A stretch of 64,000 bases of DNA from Fodinibacter sp963800505 (GCA_963800505.1 CAWDBL010000025.1:115467-179466), one strand, 5' to 3'. Shown: positions 34,647-42,502, counted from the first letter of the stretch. Notes: generated by a model from the letters alone, not told the origin. Numbers and translations: made by a program.

Positions 34647-35645
34647 ATGGGCTCCTTGAAGGACGTCGTGGATGACGCCGCGCGCAGCTCCCGGTTCTCG
34701 GGTGTGGTCCGCGTCGACCGGGCGGGCGAGACCGAGCTGGTCCAGGCCTACGGGTTCGCCGACCGCGCGCACGGCATCCCGAACACCGTCGAGACGCAGT
34801 TCGCGACCGCCAGCGCGACCAAGACCCTCACGGCGCTGGCGGTCATGGCGCTGGTCGAGCGCGGCACGCTGACGCTCGGCACGACGGCCCGCTCGCTGCT
34901 CGGCGACGACCTCCCGCAGATCGCCGACGACGTCACGGTCGAGCACCTCCTGGCGCACCGGTCCGGCATCGGAGACTACTTCGACGAGGACGTCGTCCAG
35001 GACTTCACCGACTTCGTGATGCCGGTGCCGGTGCACCGGCTGGAAACCACCGAGCAGTGGCTGCCGGTGCTCGAGGGGCACCCGACGCAGTTCCCGGCGG
35101 GCGAGCGGTTCGCCTACAACAACAGCGGCTTCGTCGTGCTGGCACTGCTGGCCGAACGGGCGAGCGGGGTCGAGTTCCACGAGCTGGTCGACAGCCTGGT
35201 CTGCGAGCCGGCGGGCATGGTCGACACCGCGTTCCTGCGTTCCGACGAGCTGCCCGGCCGCGCCGCCCTCGGCTACCTGGCGGCGGACGGCCTGCGCACC
35301 AACGTGCTGCACCTGCCGGTGGTCGGCACCGGGGACGGTGGCACCTACTCGACGGCGGCCGACCTCAGCGCCTTCTGGGACTCGCTCTTCGCCGGTCGGG
35401 TGGTCCCGCTCGACCGGCTCGCCGAGATGCTCCGGCCGCACAGTGACTGGCCGCAGGAGCAGCACCGGTACGGTCTCGGGTTCCACCTGCACGCCACGTC
35501 CGACACGGCCTGGCTGGAGGGGTCCGACGCGGGGGTGTCGTTCGTCAGCGTGCGCCGACCGTCGTCCGCCGTGACCTACACCGTCATCGCCAACTGGACC
35601 GACGGTGCGTGGCCGGTGTCGCGGGCGCTCAACGACGCCGTTTGA
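34647..35645 (+). CDS. Serine hydrolase, beta-lactamase/penicillin-binding class C fold
   Basis: 332 residues without an evident signal peptide, so probably cytoplasmic. The class C motifs are Ser56-x-x-Lys59 (ASATKTLTAL) and Tyr157-Asn-Asn (RFAYNNSGF), with LLAHRSGIGDY between them. The third motif (KTG/HxG) is not obvious; EGSDAG occupies its place. Relatives are esterases and D-aminopeptidases rather than resistance enzymes. Its last 17 bp overlap the 3-prime end of trmD, which reads in the opposite direction. Confidence 0.88.
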   Translation: MGSLKDVVDDAARSSRFSGVVRVDRAGETELVQAYGFADRAHGIPNTVETQFATASATKTLTALAVMALVERGTLTLGTTARSLLGDDLPQIADDVTVEHLLAHRSGIGDYFDEDVVQDFTDFVMPVPVHRLETTEQWLPVLEGHPTQFPAGERFAYNNSGFVVLALLAERASGVEFHELVDSLVCEPAGMVDTAFLRSDELPGRAALGYLAADGLRTNVLHLPVVGTGDGGTYSTAADLSAFWDSLFAGRVVPLDRLAEMLRPHSDWPQEQHRYGLGFHLHATSDTAWLEGSDAGVSFVSVRRPSSAVTYTVIANWTDGAWPVSRALNDAV

Positions 35646-36849
35646 TGAGGTCGACGGCGCCCGGGTAGGTGGGCTCGCCCGGCGCCGGCCGGTATCCGGC
35701 GCGCTTGTAGAAGCGCTGGTTCCCCTCCTCGAGGATGCCGGTCGTCAGCCAGTAGGCAGTCACCGACGACGGCGCCGGCGACTCCCCCAGCGCGAGCAGC
35801 TCCCGACCCAGACCGCGGCCCTGGAGGTCGGGCGCCACCATCAGCCGGCCCACCTCCCAGCACGTGTGGTCGACCGGCCGCACCCGGCCGCGCACCGACC
35901 CGACCAGCCGCCCGGGCGAGCCGTCAGTCAATCGCGCGCGCACGGCATACGTGGTCCACTCCCCCAACCCGGCGACGACGTCGTCGAGCTCCTCGACGAG
36001 CGGCGGCACCACCCAACGCCCCTGCGCCGCAAGCCCTTCGCGCACCCAACAGGCTCGCTGCAGCACGAGCAGCTCAGCGGCATCAGCCGGGGTCGCGACC
36101 CGCACGTCGAGATCGGAGAGCGCCCCCGCCGTGGCCGACACCGGCAGCAGGTCAGGGCGACGGGATGCCGTGCGCTCGAGTCGCTGCTGGTGCCGCCACG
36201 CGGCGATCGCCCCGTGGTCACCCGAGAGCAGGACCGACGGCACCTCGCGCACCGTGCCGGCGTCGTCCCAGGACGCGGGGCGGGTGTAGACGGGGTACTC
36301 GAGCAGGCCGTCCTCGTGCGACTCCTCGACGAGCGACTCGGCGTTGCCCACGACCCCGGGCAGCAGCCGGCCGACGGCCTCGACCATGGCCAGCACGGCC
36401 ACCTCGCCGCCGTTGAGCACGTAGTCGCCGAGCGAGACGACCGTGACCGGCATCCGCTCTGTGGCGTGCTCGTACACCCGCTCGTCGATGCCCTCGTAGC
36501 GCCCGCACGCGAACGCCAGCCACGGCTCGTCGGCCAGCGCGCGCGCCAGCGCCTGGTGGAACGGCACCCCACCCGGGCCGGGCACGACCAGGTGCGGCGC
36601 GCGTGCCTCCCCCACCGGACCGGCGGCGACCACGGCATTCAGTGCCTCGGCCCACGGCCCGGGTGTCATCACCATGCCGGCGCCACCACCGAACGGGCTG
36701 TCGTCGACGGTGCGGTGCCGGTCGTGGGCGAAGTCGCGCAGGTCGTGCACCCGCACGTCGAGGATGCCGTCGCGCCGCGCCTTGCCGATCAGCGACAGGT
36801 CCAGCGGTGCGAGGTACTCGGGAAAGATCGTGACGACGTCGACGCGCAC
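35629..36849 (-). CDS. trmD: tRNA (guanine(37)-N1)-methyltransferase fused to GNAT acetyltransferase domain
   Basis: 406 residues. TrmD (about 1-230) has RVDVVTIFPEYLAPL, the DSPFGGGAGMVM segment and the trefoil-knot SAM site YVLNGGEVAVLAMVEAVGR. A second domain (about 245-406) is a GNAT acetyltransferase, with acetyl-CoA motif VAPDLQGRGLGREL and C-terminal NQRFYKRAGYRP. Normal TrmD ends near 250, so this is a real fusion in one uninterrupted frame. It follows rimM by 5 bp. TrmD methylates G37 to prevent +1 frameshifting; the GNAT substrate is unknown. Confidence 0.95.
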   Translation of the reverse strand: MRVDVVTIFPEYLAPLDLSLIGKARRDGILDVRVHDLRDFAHDRHRTVDDSPFGGGAGMVMTPGPWAEALNAVVAAGPVGEARAPHLVVPGPGGVPFHQALARALADEPWLAFACGRYEGIDERVYEHATERMPVTVVSLGDYVLNGGEVAVLAMVEAVGRLLPGVVGNAESLVEESHEDGLLEYPVYTRPASWDDAGTVREVPSVLLSGDHGAIAAWRHQQRLERTASRRPDLLPVSATAGALSDLDVRVATPADAAELLVLQRACWVREGLAAQGRWVVPPLVEELDDVVAGLGEWTTYAVRARLTDGSPGRLVGSVRGRVRPVDHTCWEVGRLMVAPDLQGRGLGRELLALGESPAPSSVTAYWLTTGILEEGNQRFYKRAGYRPAPGEPTYPGAVDLIKRRR

Positions 36850-36854
36850 GGGGG

Positions 36855-37391
36855 TCAGACCCCCAGGTCGAGCAACCCGGGCGGCGCGTCGACGACGACC
36901 CGGCGCGCCTCGAGGTCGACCTCGGGCACCAGCGCCGTCACGAAGGGCACCTGGGCCTCGCGGCCGTCGGGCAGCAGGATGACGAGCCGGTCCTGGGCGG
37001 CTCCGAGCTCGAGCCCACCCACCTCGCCGAGCACGGTGCCGGCGGGGTCGACGACGGTCAGCCCCCGCAGCTGCTCCTCGGTGAAGACGTCGTCCTCGTC
37101 GTCGTCGGGCAGCACGTCGGCCCCGTCGACGACCAGCCGGGTGCCTCGCAGCGACTCGGCGCCGGTGCGATCGGGGATCTCCTCGAACGCCACGAGCCAG
37201 ACCCCGTTGTGCACCCGGGTGGAGCGCACGGTCAGCGCACGCGGCACGCCGGTGCCGGCCGCGGCCTCGGTGTCGATGACCGTGCCCACGGCCAGGCGCC
37301 GGTCGGGCTCGTCGGTGTGCAGCTGCACGGTCACCTCACCGAGCAGCCCGTGCGGCTTGCCGATCCGGGCGATGACGGTGCTCGGGCTCAC
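36855..37391 (-). CDS. rimM: 16S rRNA processing protein RimM
   Basis: 178 residues from the GTG at 37391 (VSPSTVIARIGKPHGLLGEV). The N-terminal RimM barrel and the C-terminal PRC-barrel (LGELGAAQ-like LELGAAQDRLVILLPDG) are both present. It helps maturation of the 30S head and binds S19. An acidic insert DDDEDD lies between the domains. It is embedded in rpsP-khpA-rimM-trmD with gaps of 13 and 5 bp. Confidence 0.96.
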   Translation of the reverse strand: MSPSTVIARIGKPHGLLGEVTVQLHTDEPDRRLAVGTVIDTEAAAGTGVPRALTVRSTRVHNGVWLVAFEEIPDRTGAESLRGTRLVVDGADVLPDDDEDDVFTEEQLRGLTVVDPAGTVLGEVGGLELGAAQDRLVILLPDGREAQVPFVTALVPEVDLEARRVVVDAPPGLLDLGV

Positions 37392-37404
37392 GAGTCCATT
37401 CGGG

Positions 37405-37647
37405 TCAGCGGACCCGGTCGGTGTCGACGATGTCGATGCGGATCTGGCGACCACCGGAGAGCGCACCCATCACGGTGCGCAGCGCGCTGGCGGTGCGACC
37501 GGACCGGCCGATGACGCGGCCGAGGTCGTCGGGGTGCACGCGCACCTCGAGCACCTCACCGCGGCGCTGGTCCTTGCGGCGCACCTGCACCTCGTCCTTG
37601 TGGTCGACGATGCTCGTCACGAGGTGCTCGAGAGCCTCCTCGAGCAC
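37405..37647 (-). CDS. khpA: KH-domain RNA-binding protein KhpA
   Basis: 80 residues, a single KH domain with the GxxG loop in RVIGRSGRTASALRTV and the downstream strand RQIRIDIVD. It starts with GTG at 37647, two bases after the rpsP stop. KhpA partners with KhpB in RNA binding and cell-envelope control in Gram-positive bacteria. Its position between rpsP and rimM is conserved. Confidence 0.95.
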   Translation of the reverse strand: MLEEALEHLVTSIVDHKDEVQVRRKDQRRGEVLEVRVHPDDLGRVIGRSGRTASALRTVMGALSGGRQIRIDIVDTDRVR

Positions 37648-37649
37648 GG

Positions 37650-38165
37650 TCAGGCCTTCTCGCCGTCGGTGGCCTCGGCCGCGGGGGCCTCGGCCGGGGC
37701 GGCCGGGGTCTCGGCCGCAGCCTCAGCAGCGGGCGCCTCGGCGGCCGGCTCGGCCTTCTTGGCGGCGCGCTTCCTCGGCGTGGTGGCCCCGGTGCCGTCG
37801 TCGCTGGTCTTGCCGGCGGCGGCGAGGGCGGCCTCGTAGAGGTCCTTCTTGGAGGTCTTGGGGGCCTTGACCCGCAGGGTGCCCTCGGTGCCGGGCTCGC
37901 CCTTGTACTTCTGCCAGTCACCGGTGATCTTCAGCAGCGCGGCGACGGCCTCGGTCGGCTGGGCGCCGTTGCTGAGCCAGTACTGCGCGCGCTCGCTGTC
38001 GATCTGGATGACCGAGGGCTCCTCGGTGGGGTGGTACTTGCCGATCTCCTCGATGGCCCGGCCATCGCGCTTGGTGCGCGAGTCCATGACGACGACGCGG
38101 TAGAACGGTGCACGGATCTTGCCCATGCGCTTCAGTCGGATCTTGACGGCCACGGTGGTGGTCAC
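37650..38165 (-). CDS. rpsP: 30S ribosomal protein S16 with extended Ala/Glu/Pro tail
   Basis: 171 residues if started at GTG 38165; a second GTG at 38153 gives the canonical VAVKIRLKRMGK start and is equally possible. The S16 core ends near residue 85. An unusually long tail follows: a basic PRKRAAKKAE stretch, then alternating Ala/Pro/Glu to the end. Typical S16 proteins are 80-150 residues. It is first in rpsP-khpA-rimM-trmD. Confidence 0.96.
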   Translation of the reverse strand: MTTTVAVKIRLKRMGKIRAPFYRVVVMDSRTKRDGRAIEEIGKYHPTEEPSVIQIDSERAQYWLSNGAQPTEAVAALLKITGDWQKYKGEPGTEGTLRVKAPKTSKKDLYEAALAAAGKTSDDGTGATTPRKRAAKKAEPAAEAPAAEAAAETPAAPAEAPAAEATDGEKA

Positions 38166-38193
38166 TCCACTTCATCTGGTGAGCACGGCGAGA

Positions 38194-38212
38194 CCGAGCA
38201 CTTTTCGCTCGG
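38194..38212 (-). promoter_or_regulatory. Hairpin in rpsP leader, with candidate promoter upstream
   Basis: CCGAGC (38194-38199) and GCTCGG (38207-38212) form a perfect 6-bp stem with a 7-nt A/T-rich loop in the rpsP leader. About 75 bp further upstream on the minus strand, CACAAT (38292-38287) is a plausible -10. The hairpin may take part in autoregulation, but no known S16-binding motif was recognised. Confidence 0.4.
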
Positions 38213-38351
38213 GGTGCCGGATGCTCCGGTGTAGGCGTCCGGTCCGGCGGGCACGAGGTGCTCCGAGCGGACGGGTACAGCCGTCCATTGTGCCAGACCT
38301 CGACCGGTGCCCCGACCACGGCGGGTGCGCCCGGCATCCGGACGCGCGACG

Positions 38352-38816
38352 TCACCGGTTGCGCCAGGCGTCCGGTGCGTCGGCCTTGGCGCGCACGGTC
38401 GCGGGTAGGTCGCCGCCGAGCACGTCGGCGAGGCTGGTGTCGTCGAGCACCTCGCGCAGTGCCACCCGCACGGCCACCCACACGGTCGGCAGGTGCTGGG
38501 CGACGCCCTCGTAGCTCGTCTGGTGCGGGCGCAGCCCGCGCACCTCGGCGAGTGGGCCGTCGACCGCCCGGAAGACATCGCCCAGGCTCACCCCGGATGC
38601 CGGTCGCGCCAGCGTGTAGCCACCCCTTGCCCCGCGGGTGCTCACCACGAGGTCGGCGGCGCGCAGGTCGGCCACGATCGCCTCGAGGAACTTGCGCGGC
38701 AGGTCCTGGCGCTGGGCCAGGCTCTCGACACTGATCGGCCCGGCATCGAGCTCCTGCGCCTGCGCGAGCGCCAGCATCGCCCGGACGGCGTACTCGGTGC
38801 GCGCACTGATGTCCAC
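38352..38816 (-). CDS. Rrf2 family transcriptional regulator, cysteine-free
   Basis: 154 residues from the GTG at 38816 (VDISARTEYAVRAMLALAQ). The winged helix covers about residues 1-75, with ISVESLAQRQDLPRKFLEAI and STRGARGGYTLARP. There is no cysteine in the protein, so it cannot hold the Fe-S cluster of IscR, NsrR or RsrR. It belongs to the cluster-free, CymR-like branch. It is followed upstream by the MarR gene on the same strand. Its target is unknown; a TSUP sulfur-type transporter lies 1.6 kb away. Confidence 0.9.
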   Translation of the reverse strand: MDISARTEYAVRAMLALAQAQELDAGPISVESLAQRQDLPRKFLEAIVADLRAADLVVSTRGARGGYTLARPASGVSLGDVFRAVDGPLAEVRGLRPHQTSYEGVAQHLPTVWVAVRVALREVLDDTSLADVLGGDLPATVRAKADAPDAWRNR

Positions 38817-38854
38817 GCCCGCATCGTGGCACAGCGGCGGTGTGGTGCACCGGC

Positions 38855-39289
38855 TCAGAGATAGGGGTCGGTGACCTCGCGCAGCGCCTCGAGGGCCTCG
38901 CGCAGCCGACGCATCTTCGCGGGGCCGAGGTGCTGTGCCCACTCCTGCTCGATCCGTTGCTCCTCGGCCCGCGCGAACGGGACCGCGGCGAGGGCGCGGG
39001 CGGTGAGCCGCACGAGCCGGGCCCGGCCGTCGACCGGGTCGGGCACCCGCTCGACGTAGCCCGCCCGCTCAAGCCGGTCGACCAGTGCCGTGGCCGTCTG
39101 CTTGGCGATCTGGGCCCGCGCGGCCAGCACGGTGAGCCGGGTGCCGCCGGGGTCGATGCCCATCAGCAGCCGGGCCTGGGCGATGGTGATGTCACCGAAG
39201 CCGGACTCCTGCATGGCCTCGAAGATCCGCGTCGAGGCCGCACGCGACGCGATGAACATCAACAGGCTGGTCGGCAGCTGGTCGGTCAT
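38855..39289 (-). CDS. MarR family transcriptional regulator
   Basis: 144 residues with a central winged helix: LTVLAARAQIAKQTATALVD (recognition region near 55-75) and the wing ERVPDPVDGRARLVRLT. The ATG at 39289 has a good ribosome-binding site (GAAGAGGTGAG). It is divergent from the DinB-type enzyme at 39353, and an elaborate palindrome lies between them, the classic MarR arrangement of a repressor with an adjacent, ligand-linked target gene. Confidence 0.93.
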   Translation of the reverse strand: MTDQLPTSLLMFIASRAASTRIFEAMQESGFGDITIAQARLLMGIDPGGTRLTVLAARAQIAKQTATALVDRLERAGYVERVPDPVDGRARLVRLTARALAAVPFARAEEQRIEQEWAQHLGPAKMRRLREALEALREVTDPYL

Positions 39290-39297
39290 CTCACCTC

Positions 39298-39326
39298 TTC
39301 ACATGGTCCCACAATCGAACTACAAT
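39298..39326 (+). promoter_or_regulatory. Sigma-70-type promoter of DinB-type gene
   Basis: TTCACA (39298-39303), 17 bp, TACAAT (39321-39326): five of six matches in each hexamer, the best consensus promoter in the window. The -10 lies inside the MarR-type palindrome, so bound repressor would occlude polymerase. Confidence 0.7.
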
Positions 39327-39345
39327 CGTCCTATTGTAGGACCAT
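39303..39345. promoter_or_regulatory. Nested palindromic operator between marR-type gene and DinB-type gene
   Basis: ATGGTCCCACAAT (39303-39315) is inverted as ATTGTAGGACCAT (39333-39345) with one mismatch. Inside it, CTACAAT (39320-39326) pairs perfectly with ATTGTAG (39333-39339) across 6 nt. A half-site ACAAT recurs three times. The size and AT-rich core fit a MarR dimer site, perhaps with two overlapping binding modes. Confidence 0.7.
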
Positions 39346-39352
39346 TTCGGAG

Positions 39353-40057
39353 GTGGGAGCCATAACCGCACGGGGTGAGGCAACGCTGACGGCGGCCGAG
39401 GTCGACGAGCTGTGGGCCGGCGTCGACGACCAGCGCGCCCGGACCACCCACCTGCTCGAGGGCCTGTCGGCCGACCAGTGGGACCGCGCCTCGCTGTGTC
39501 AGGGCTGGACGGTGCGCCACGTCGCCGCCCACCTCACGATGCAGCAGCAGTCGTTCGGTGACGTGCTCGCGTTCGTCGCCCGGCATCCACGGATGCTGCG
39601 CAGCGTGACCCTCAACGCGACGATCCACGACTCGGCCGTCATCCGGGCGCGCGAGCTGTCGATCGTGGAGACCACCGACGCGATCCGGGCCACGATCGGC
39701 TCGCGAGGCCATAACACGTTCGTGACGCCGCTCGAGACGCTGACCGACATTCTCGTCCACAGCCAGGACATCGCGGTTCCCCTCGGGCTCGACCTCGAGA
39801 TGCGCCCGGGGCCGTGCGCCCTCGCCGCGACCCGACGCTGGGCCATGCGCGGCTCGTGGATGGCCAGGGTCAACCGCCGGCTGCCCCTCGCCGACCACTC
39901 CTTCCGGGCCACCGACGTCGACTGGGCACGCGGGACGGGAACCCCGGTCGAAGGACCGATCGGGGCGATCCTGCTGCTGCTCACCGGGCGCCCGGCCGCC
40001 CTGGACCGGCTCACTGGCGAGGGTGCCGACGCCCTGCGCTCCGCGATCGGTGGGTGA
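39353..40057 (+). CDS. Maleylpyruvate isomerase family mycothiol-dependent enzyme (DinB-like fold)
   Basis: 234 residues. The N-terminal DinB-like bundle includes LSADQWDRASLCQGWTVRHV and AAHLTMQQ, giving the His residues used for metal binding in mycothiol-dependent isomerases and transferases; ILVHSQDIAVPLG is a second family motif. The GTG at 39353 is chosen, although GGAG abuts it directly, so the true start is uncertain (an ATA at 39362 is better spaced but unusual). It is under the divergent MarR operator; detoxification is a reasonable guess. Confidence 0.85.
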   Translation: MGAITARGEATLTAAEVDELWAGVDDQRARTTHLLEGLSADQWDRASLCQGWTVRHVAAHLTMQQQSFGDVLAFVARHPRMLRSVTLNATIHDSAVIRARELSIVETTDAIRATIGSRGHNTFVTPLETLTDILVHSQDIAVPLGLDLEMRPGPCALAATRRWAMRGSWMARVNRRLPLADHSFRATDVDWARGTGTPVEGPIGAILLLLTGRPAALDRLTGEGADALRSAIGG

Positions 40058-40060
40058 GCA

Positions 40061-40294
40061 GTGCGCTTCGATCTCGAGACGCTGGCGTCACCCGACCAGG
40101 TGCGCGGCGCCTTCACCGACTTCTCCGACCAGCGCCTGCAGATCTGGCGCCGCACGCTCGACCCGGCCACGTACGAGGTCCGCTCGCTCTGCCCCGACGG
40201 AGCGGAGGCGACAACGGGGCCTGAGGTCAGCCAGCTCAGCGGGCGAGGACCGGCTCGGCCCTGCGCCTGCGCCTGTGCCTGTGCCTGCGCCTGA
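40061..40294 (+). pseudogene. Truncated SRPBCC-domain gene ending in a hexamer repeat
   Basis: The first 50 or so residues (VRFDLETLASPDQVRGAFTD, then LQIWRRTLDPATYEV) match the beginning of an SRPBCC/polyketide-cyclase-like protein, which normally has about 150 residues. After residue 55 similarity is lost. The frame runs into a CTG(C/T)GC repeat encoding alternating Cys-Ala and stops at 40294. It begins 3 bp after the DinB-type gene, so the intact gene was probably its operon partner. Confidence 0.75.
40261..40290 (+). repeat. Tandem hexamer repeat CTG(C/T)GC, five copies
   Basis: Five perfect or near-perfect copies of CTGCGC/CTGTGC in direct order at the end of the truncated SRPBCC frame. 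Slippage here may have created the break, or the repeat expanded after the gene was lost. Confidence 0.85.
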
Positions 40295-40353
40295 GTGAGC
40301 GCCACGGGCACACTCGGCGGCCGCAAGGGCGGCGAGACATCCACCATGCAAGA

Positions 40354-40383
40354 CATAACGTGTTGTTGGTTGACCCATAACGT
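40354..40383 (+). promoter_or_regulatory. Direct repeat CATAACGT upstream of TSUP transporter gene
   Basis: CATAACGT occurs at 40354-40361 and 40376-40383, 22 bp apart (two helical turns), in an AT-rich patch 60-90 bp before the ATG at 40443. TTGACC (40370-40375) lies between them and could be a -35. This looks like a tandem operator for an unknown regulator. Confidence 0.45.
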
Positions 40384-40442
40384 CGAGTTGCCGAAAACTC
40401 CTACCTGTCAGATCGGATTACGTCTCTCGGGGGTTCACGCTC

Positions 40443-41390
40443 ATGCGCAAGCTCGTCCTGCTCGCCCTCGTCGGCCTGGGCGCCCAACTCGTCGACGGGT
40501 CGCTGGGCATGGCCTACGGGGTCTCCTCGACGACGTTGCTGCTTGCGATCGGCACCAACCCGGCCGCGGCATCGGCCACCGTGCACCTCGCCGAGATCGG
40601 GACGACGCTGGCGTCGGGGGCCTCGCACTGGAAGTTCGGCAACGTGGACTGGAGCGTGGTCCTGCGGATCGGCATTCCGGGCGCCGTGGGGGCCTTTGTG
40701 GGGGCAACGATCCTGTCGAGTCTCGACACCTCGGTCGCCGCGCCCCTGATGTCGGTGATCCTCCTTGCCCTGGGCCTCTACGTGCTCGTCCGGTTCACGG
40801 TCAAGGGCCTGCGCCGCGACCGCCTCGGCCAACCACTGCGCACGCGCTTCCTGGCGCCGCTCGGGCTCGTCGCCGGCTTCGTCGACGCGACCGGTGGGGG
40901 TGGCTGGGGCCCGGTCGGCACCCCGGCGATCCTCGCGAGCGGCCGCCTGGAGCCGCGCAAGGTGATCGGCTCGATCGACACCAGCGAGTTCCTCGTCTCC
41001 GTCGCCGCGAGCCTCGGCTTCCTCCTGGCCCTGGGCGCTGCCGGCATCGACGTCGGGTGGGTGCTGGCGCTGCTCGCCGGTGGCCTCGTGGCGGCTCCGA
41101 TCGCCGCGTGGCTGGTGCGACGGGTGCCGCCGCGGGTACTCGGTTCAGCCGTCGGGGGCATCATCGTGCTCACCAATACCCGCACCCTGCTGCGCAGCGA
41201 CTGGATCGACGCGCCGGACGCCACGCGCTACGCCGTCTACGCGGTGATCTGCGCGGCGTGGGCCGGTGCGGTGGCGTGGTCGGTGCGGGCCCACCGCGAG
41301 GAGCTCGCCCTCGAGCGCGAGCTCGCCGTCCTCGAGACGGCCCAGCAGAGCACGGCCCCCACCCGCACCGGAGCCGCCGAGCCCGCCTGA
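40443..41390 (+). CDS. TSUP family (TauE/SafE) membrane transporter
   Basis: 315 residues with about eight hydrophobic helices in two related halves. The family repeat is visible as GLGAQLVDGSLGMAYGVSST and LVAGFVDATGGGGWGPVGTP. TSUP proteins move sulfite, sulfonates or related anions across the cytoplasmic membrane, commonly outward. The C-terminal 40 residues are charged and cytoplasmic. It stands alone after the truncated gene; the substrate is not evident. Confidence 0.9.
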   Translation: MRKLVLLALVGLGAQLVDGSLGMAYGVSSTTLLLAIGTNPAAASATVHLAEIGTTLASGASHWKFGNVDWSVVLRIGIPGAVGAFVGATILSSLDTSVAAPLMSVILLALGLYVLVRFTVKGLRRDRLGQPLRTRFLAPLGLVAGFVDATGGGGWGPVGTPAILASGRLEPRKVIGSIDTSEFLVSVAASLGFLLALGAAGIDVGWVLALLAGGLVAAPIAAWLVRRVPPRVLGSAVGGIIVLTNTRTLLRSDWIDAPDATRYAVYAVICAAWAGAVAWSVRAHREELALERELAVLETAQQSTAPTRTGAAEPA

Positions 41391-41416
41391 CCACGCGGCA
41401 TCCTGCGGGTGGTCGG

Positions 41417-42502
41417 TCAGGTGACGGGTCGCCCGCGCAGCACGACGAGCGAGGGGGCGGCCAGTGCCGCAAGGTCCTCGCGTGGGTCGTCGGCGTAGAC
41501 GACGAGGTCGGCCTCCTCGCCCTCCTCGAGCCCGGGCCAGCCCAGCCACGACCGCGCACCCCAGCACGCGGCATCCAGCGCCTCGCGGGTCGTGAGCCCG
41601 GCGTGCGCGAGGTGCGCCACCTCGGTGGCGACCAGCCCGTGCGGCAGCGAGCCACCGGCATCCGTGCCGACGTAGATCGGGATGCCGGCGTCGCGCGCGT
41701 CGCCGATGGTCGCGTACCGCCGCTCCCACAGGTCGATCATGTGGCGGTGGTAGTCGGGGAACTTCTCGCGGGCCGGCTCGGCGATCTGGGGGAAGGTGTC
41801 GATGTTGACCAGCGTCGGCACGATGGCGATGCCCTGGGCGGCGAACGAGGCCACCGTGTCGGGCTGCAGGCCGCAGGCGTGCTCGACGCAGTCGGTGCCC
41901 GCGGCGGCCAGGTCGCGCAGCGACTCCTCGCCGAAGCAGTGCGCGGTCACCCGGGCCCCCTCCTCGTGCGCCGCCGCGACCGCCTGGGCGAGCACGTCGG
42001 CCGGCCAGCACGGTGACAGGTCACCGGTGTCGCGGTCGATCCAGTCGCCGACCAGCTTGACCCAGCCGTCACCGGCCCGGGCCTCCAGCCGCACCTGCTC
42101 GACGAGCTGCTCGGGCTCGACCTCCCAGGCGAAGTTGCGGATGTAGCGCCGGGTGCGGGCGATGTGCCGGCCGGCCCGCACCAGCCGGGGCAGGTCGTCG
42201 CGCTCCTGAACCCAGCGGGTGTCGGCGGGCGAGCCGGCGTCACGCAGCAGCAGCGCCCCGGCATCCCGGTCGGCCACGGCCTGCGCCTCGGCGGTCGCGT
42301 CGTCGACGGCTCCCTGCGCGCCCAGGCCGATGTGGCTGTGCGCGTCGACCAGGCCGGGCAGCACCCAGCCGGGCACGGTGGTGACGTCGTGGTCGCCGAT
42401 CGGTGGCACGTACGTGACCCGGCCACCGACCACCCACGCCTGCGGGCGCACGTCCTGCGGGCCGACGAGGACGGGACCGGTGAGGTGCAGCACCTGAGGC
42501 AT
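41417..42502 (-). CDS. Amidohydrolase family protein
   Basis: 361 residues of the metal-dependent amidohydrolase superfamily. The first metal motif is LPGLVDAHSHIGLG. Next come a histidine in RVTAHCFGEESL, another in DCVEHACGLQ and the terminal Asp in YVGTDAGGSLPHG. Together these are the HxH, H, H and D ligands of a TIM-barrel hydrolase of the imidazolonepropionase/prolidase-like group. The substrate is unknown. An amidohydrolase between ffh and rpsP is common in actinobacteria. Confidence 0.9.
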   Translation of the reverse strand: MPQVLHLTGPVLVGPQDVRPQAWVVGGRVTYVPPIGDHDVTTVPGWVLPGLVDAHSHIGLGAQGAVDDATAEAQAVADRDAGALLLRDAGSPADTRWVQERDDLPRLVRAGRHIARTRRYIRNFAWEVEPEQLVEQVRLEARAGDGWVKLVGDWIDRDTGDLSPCWPADVLAQAVAAAHEEGARVTAHCFGEESLRDLAAAGTDCVEHACGLQPDTVASFAAQGIAIVPTLVNIDTFPQIAEPAREKFPDYHRHMIDLWERRYATIGDARDAGIPIYVGTDAGGSLPHGLVATEVAHLAHAGLTTREALDAACWGARSWLGWPGLEEGEEADLVVYADDPREDLAALAAPSLVVLRGRPVT

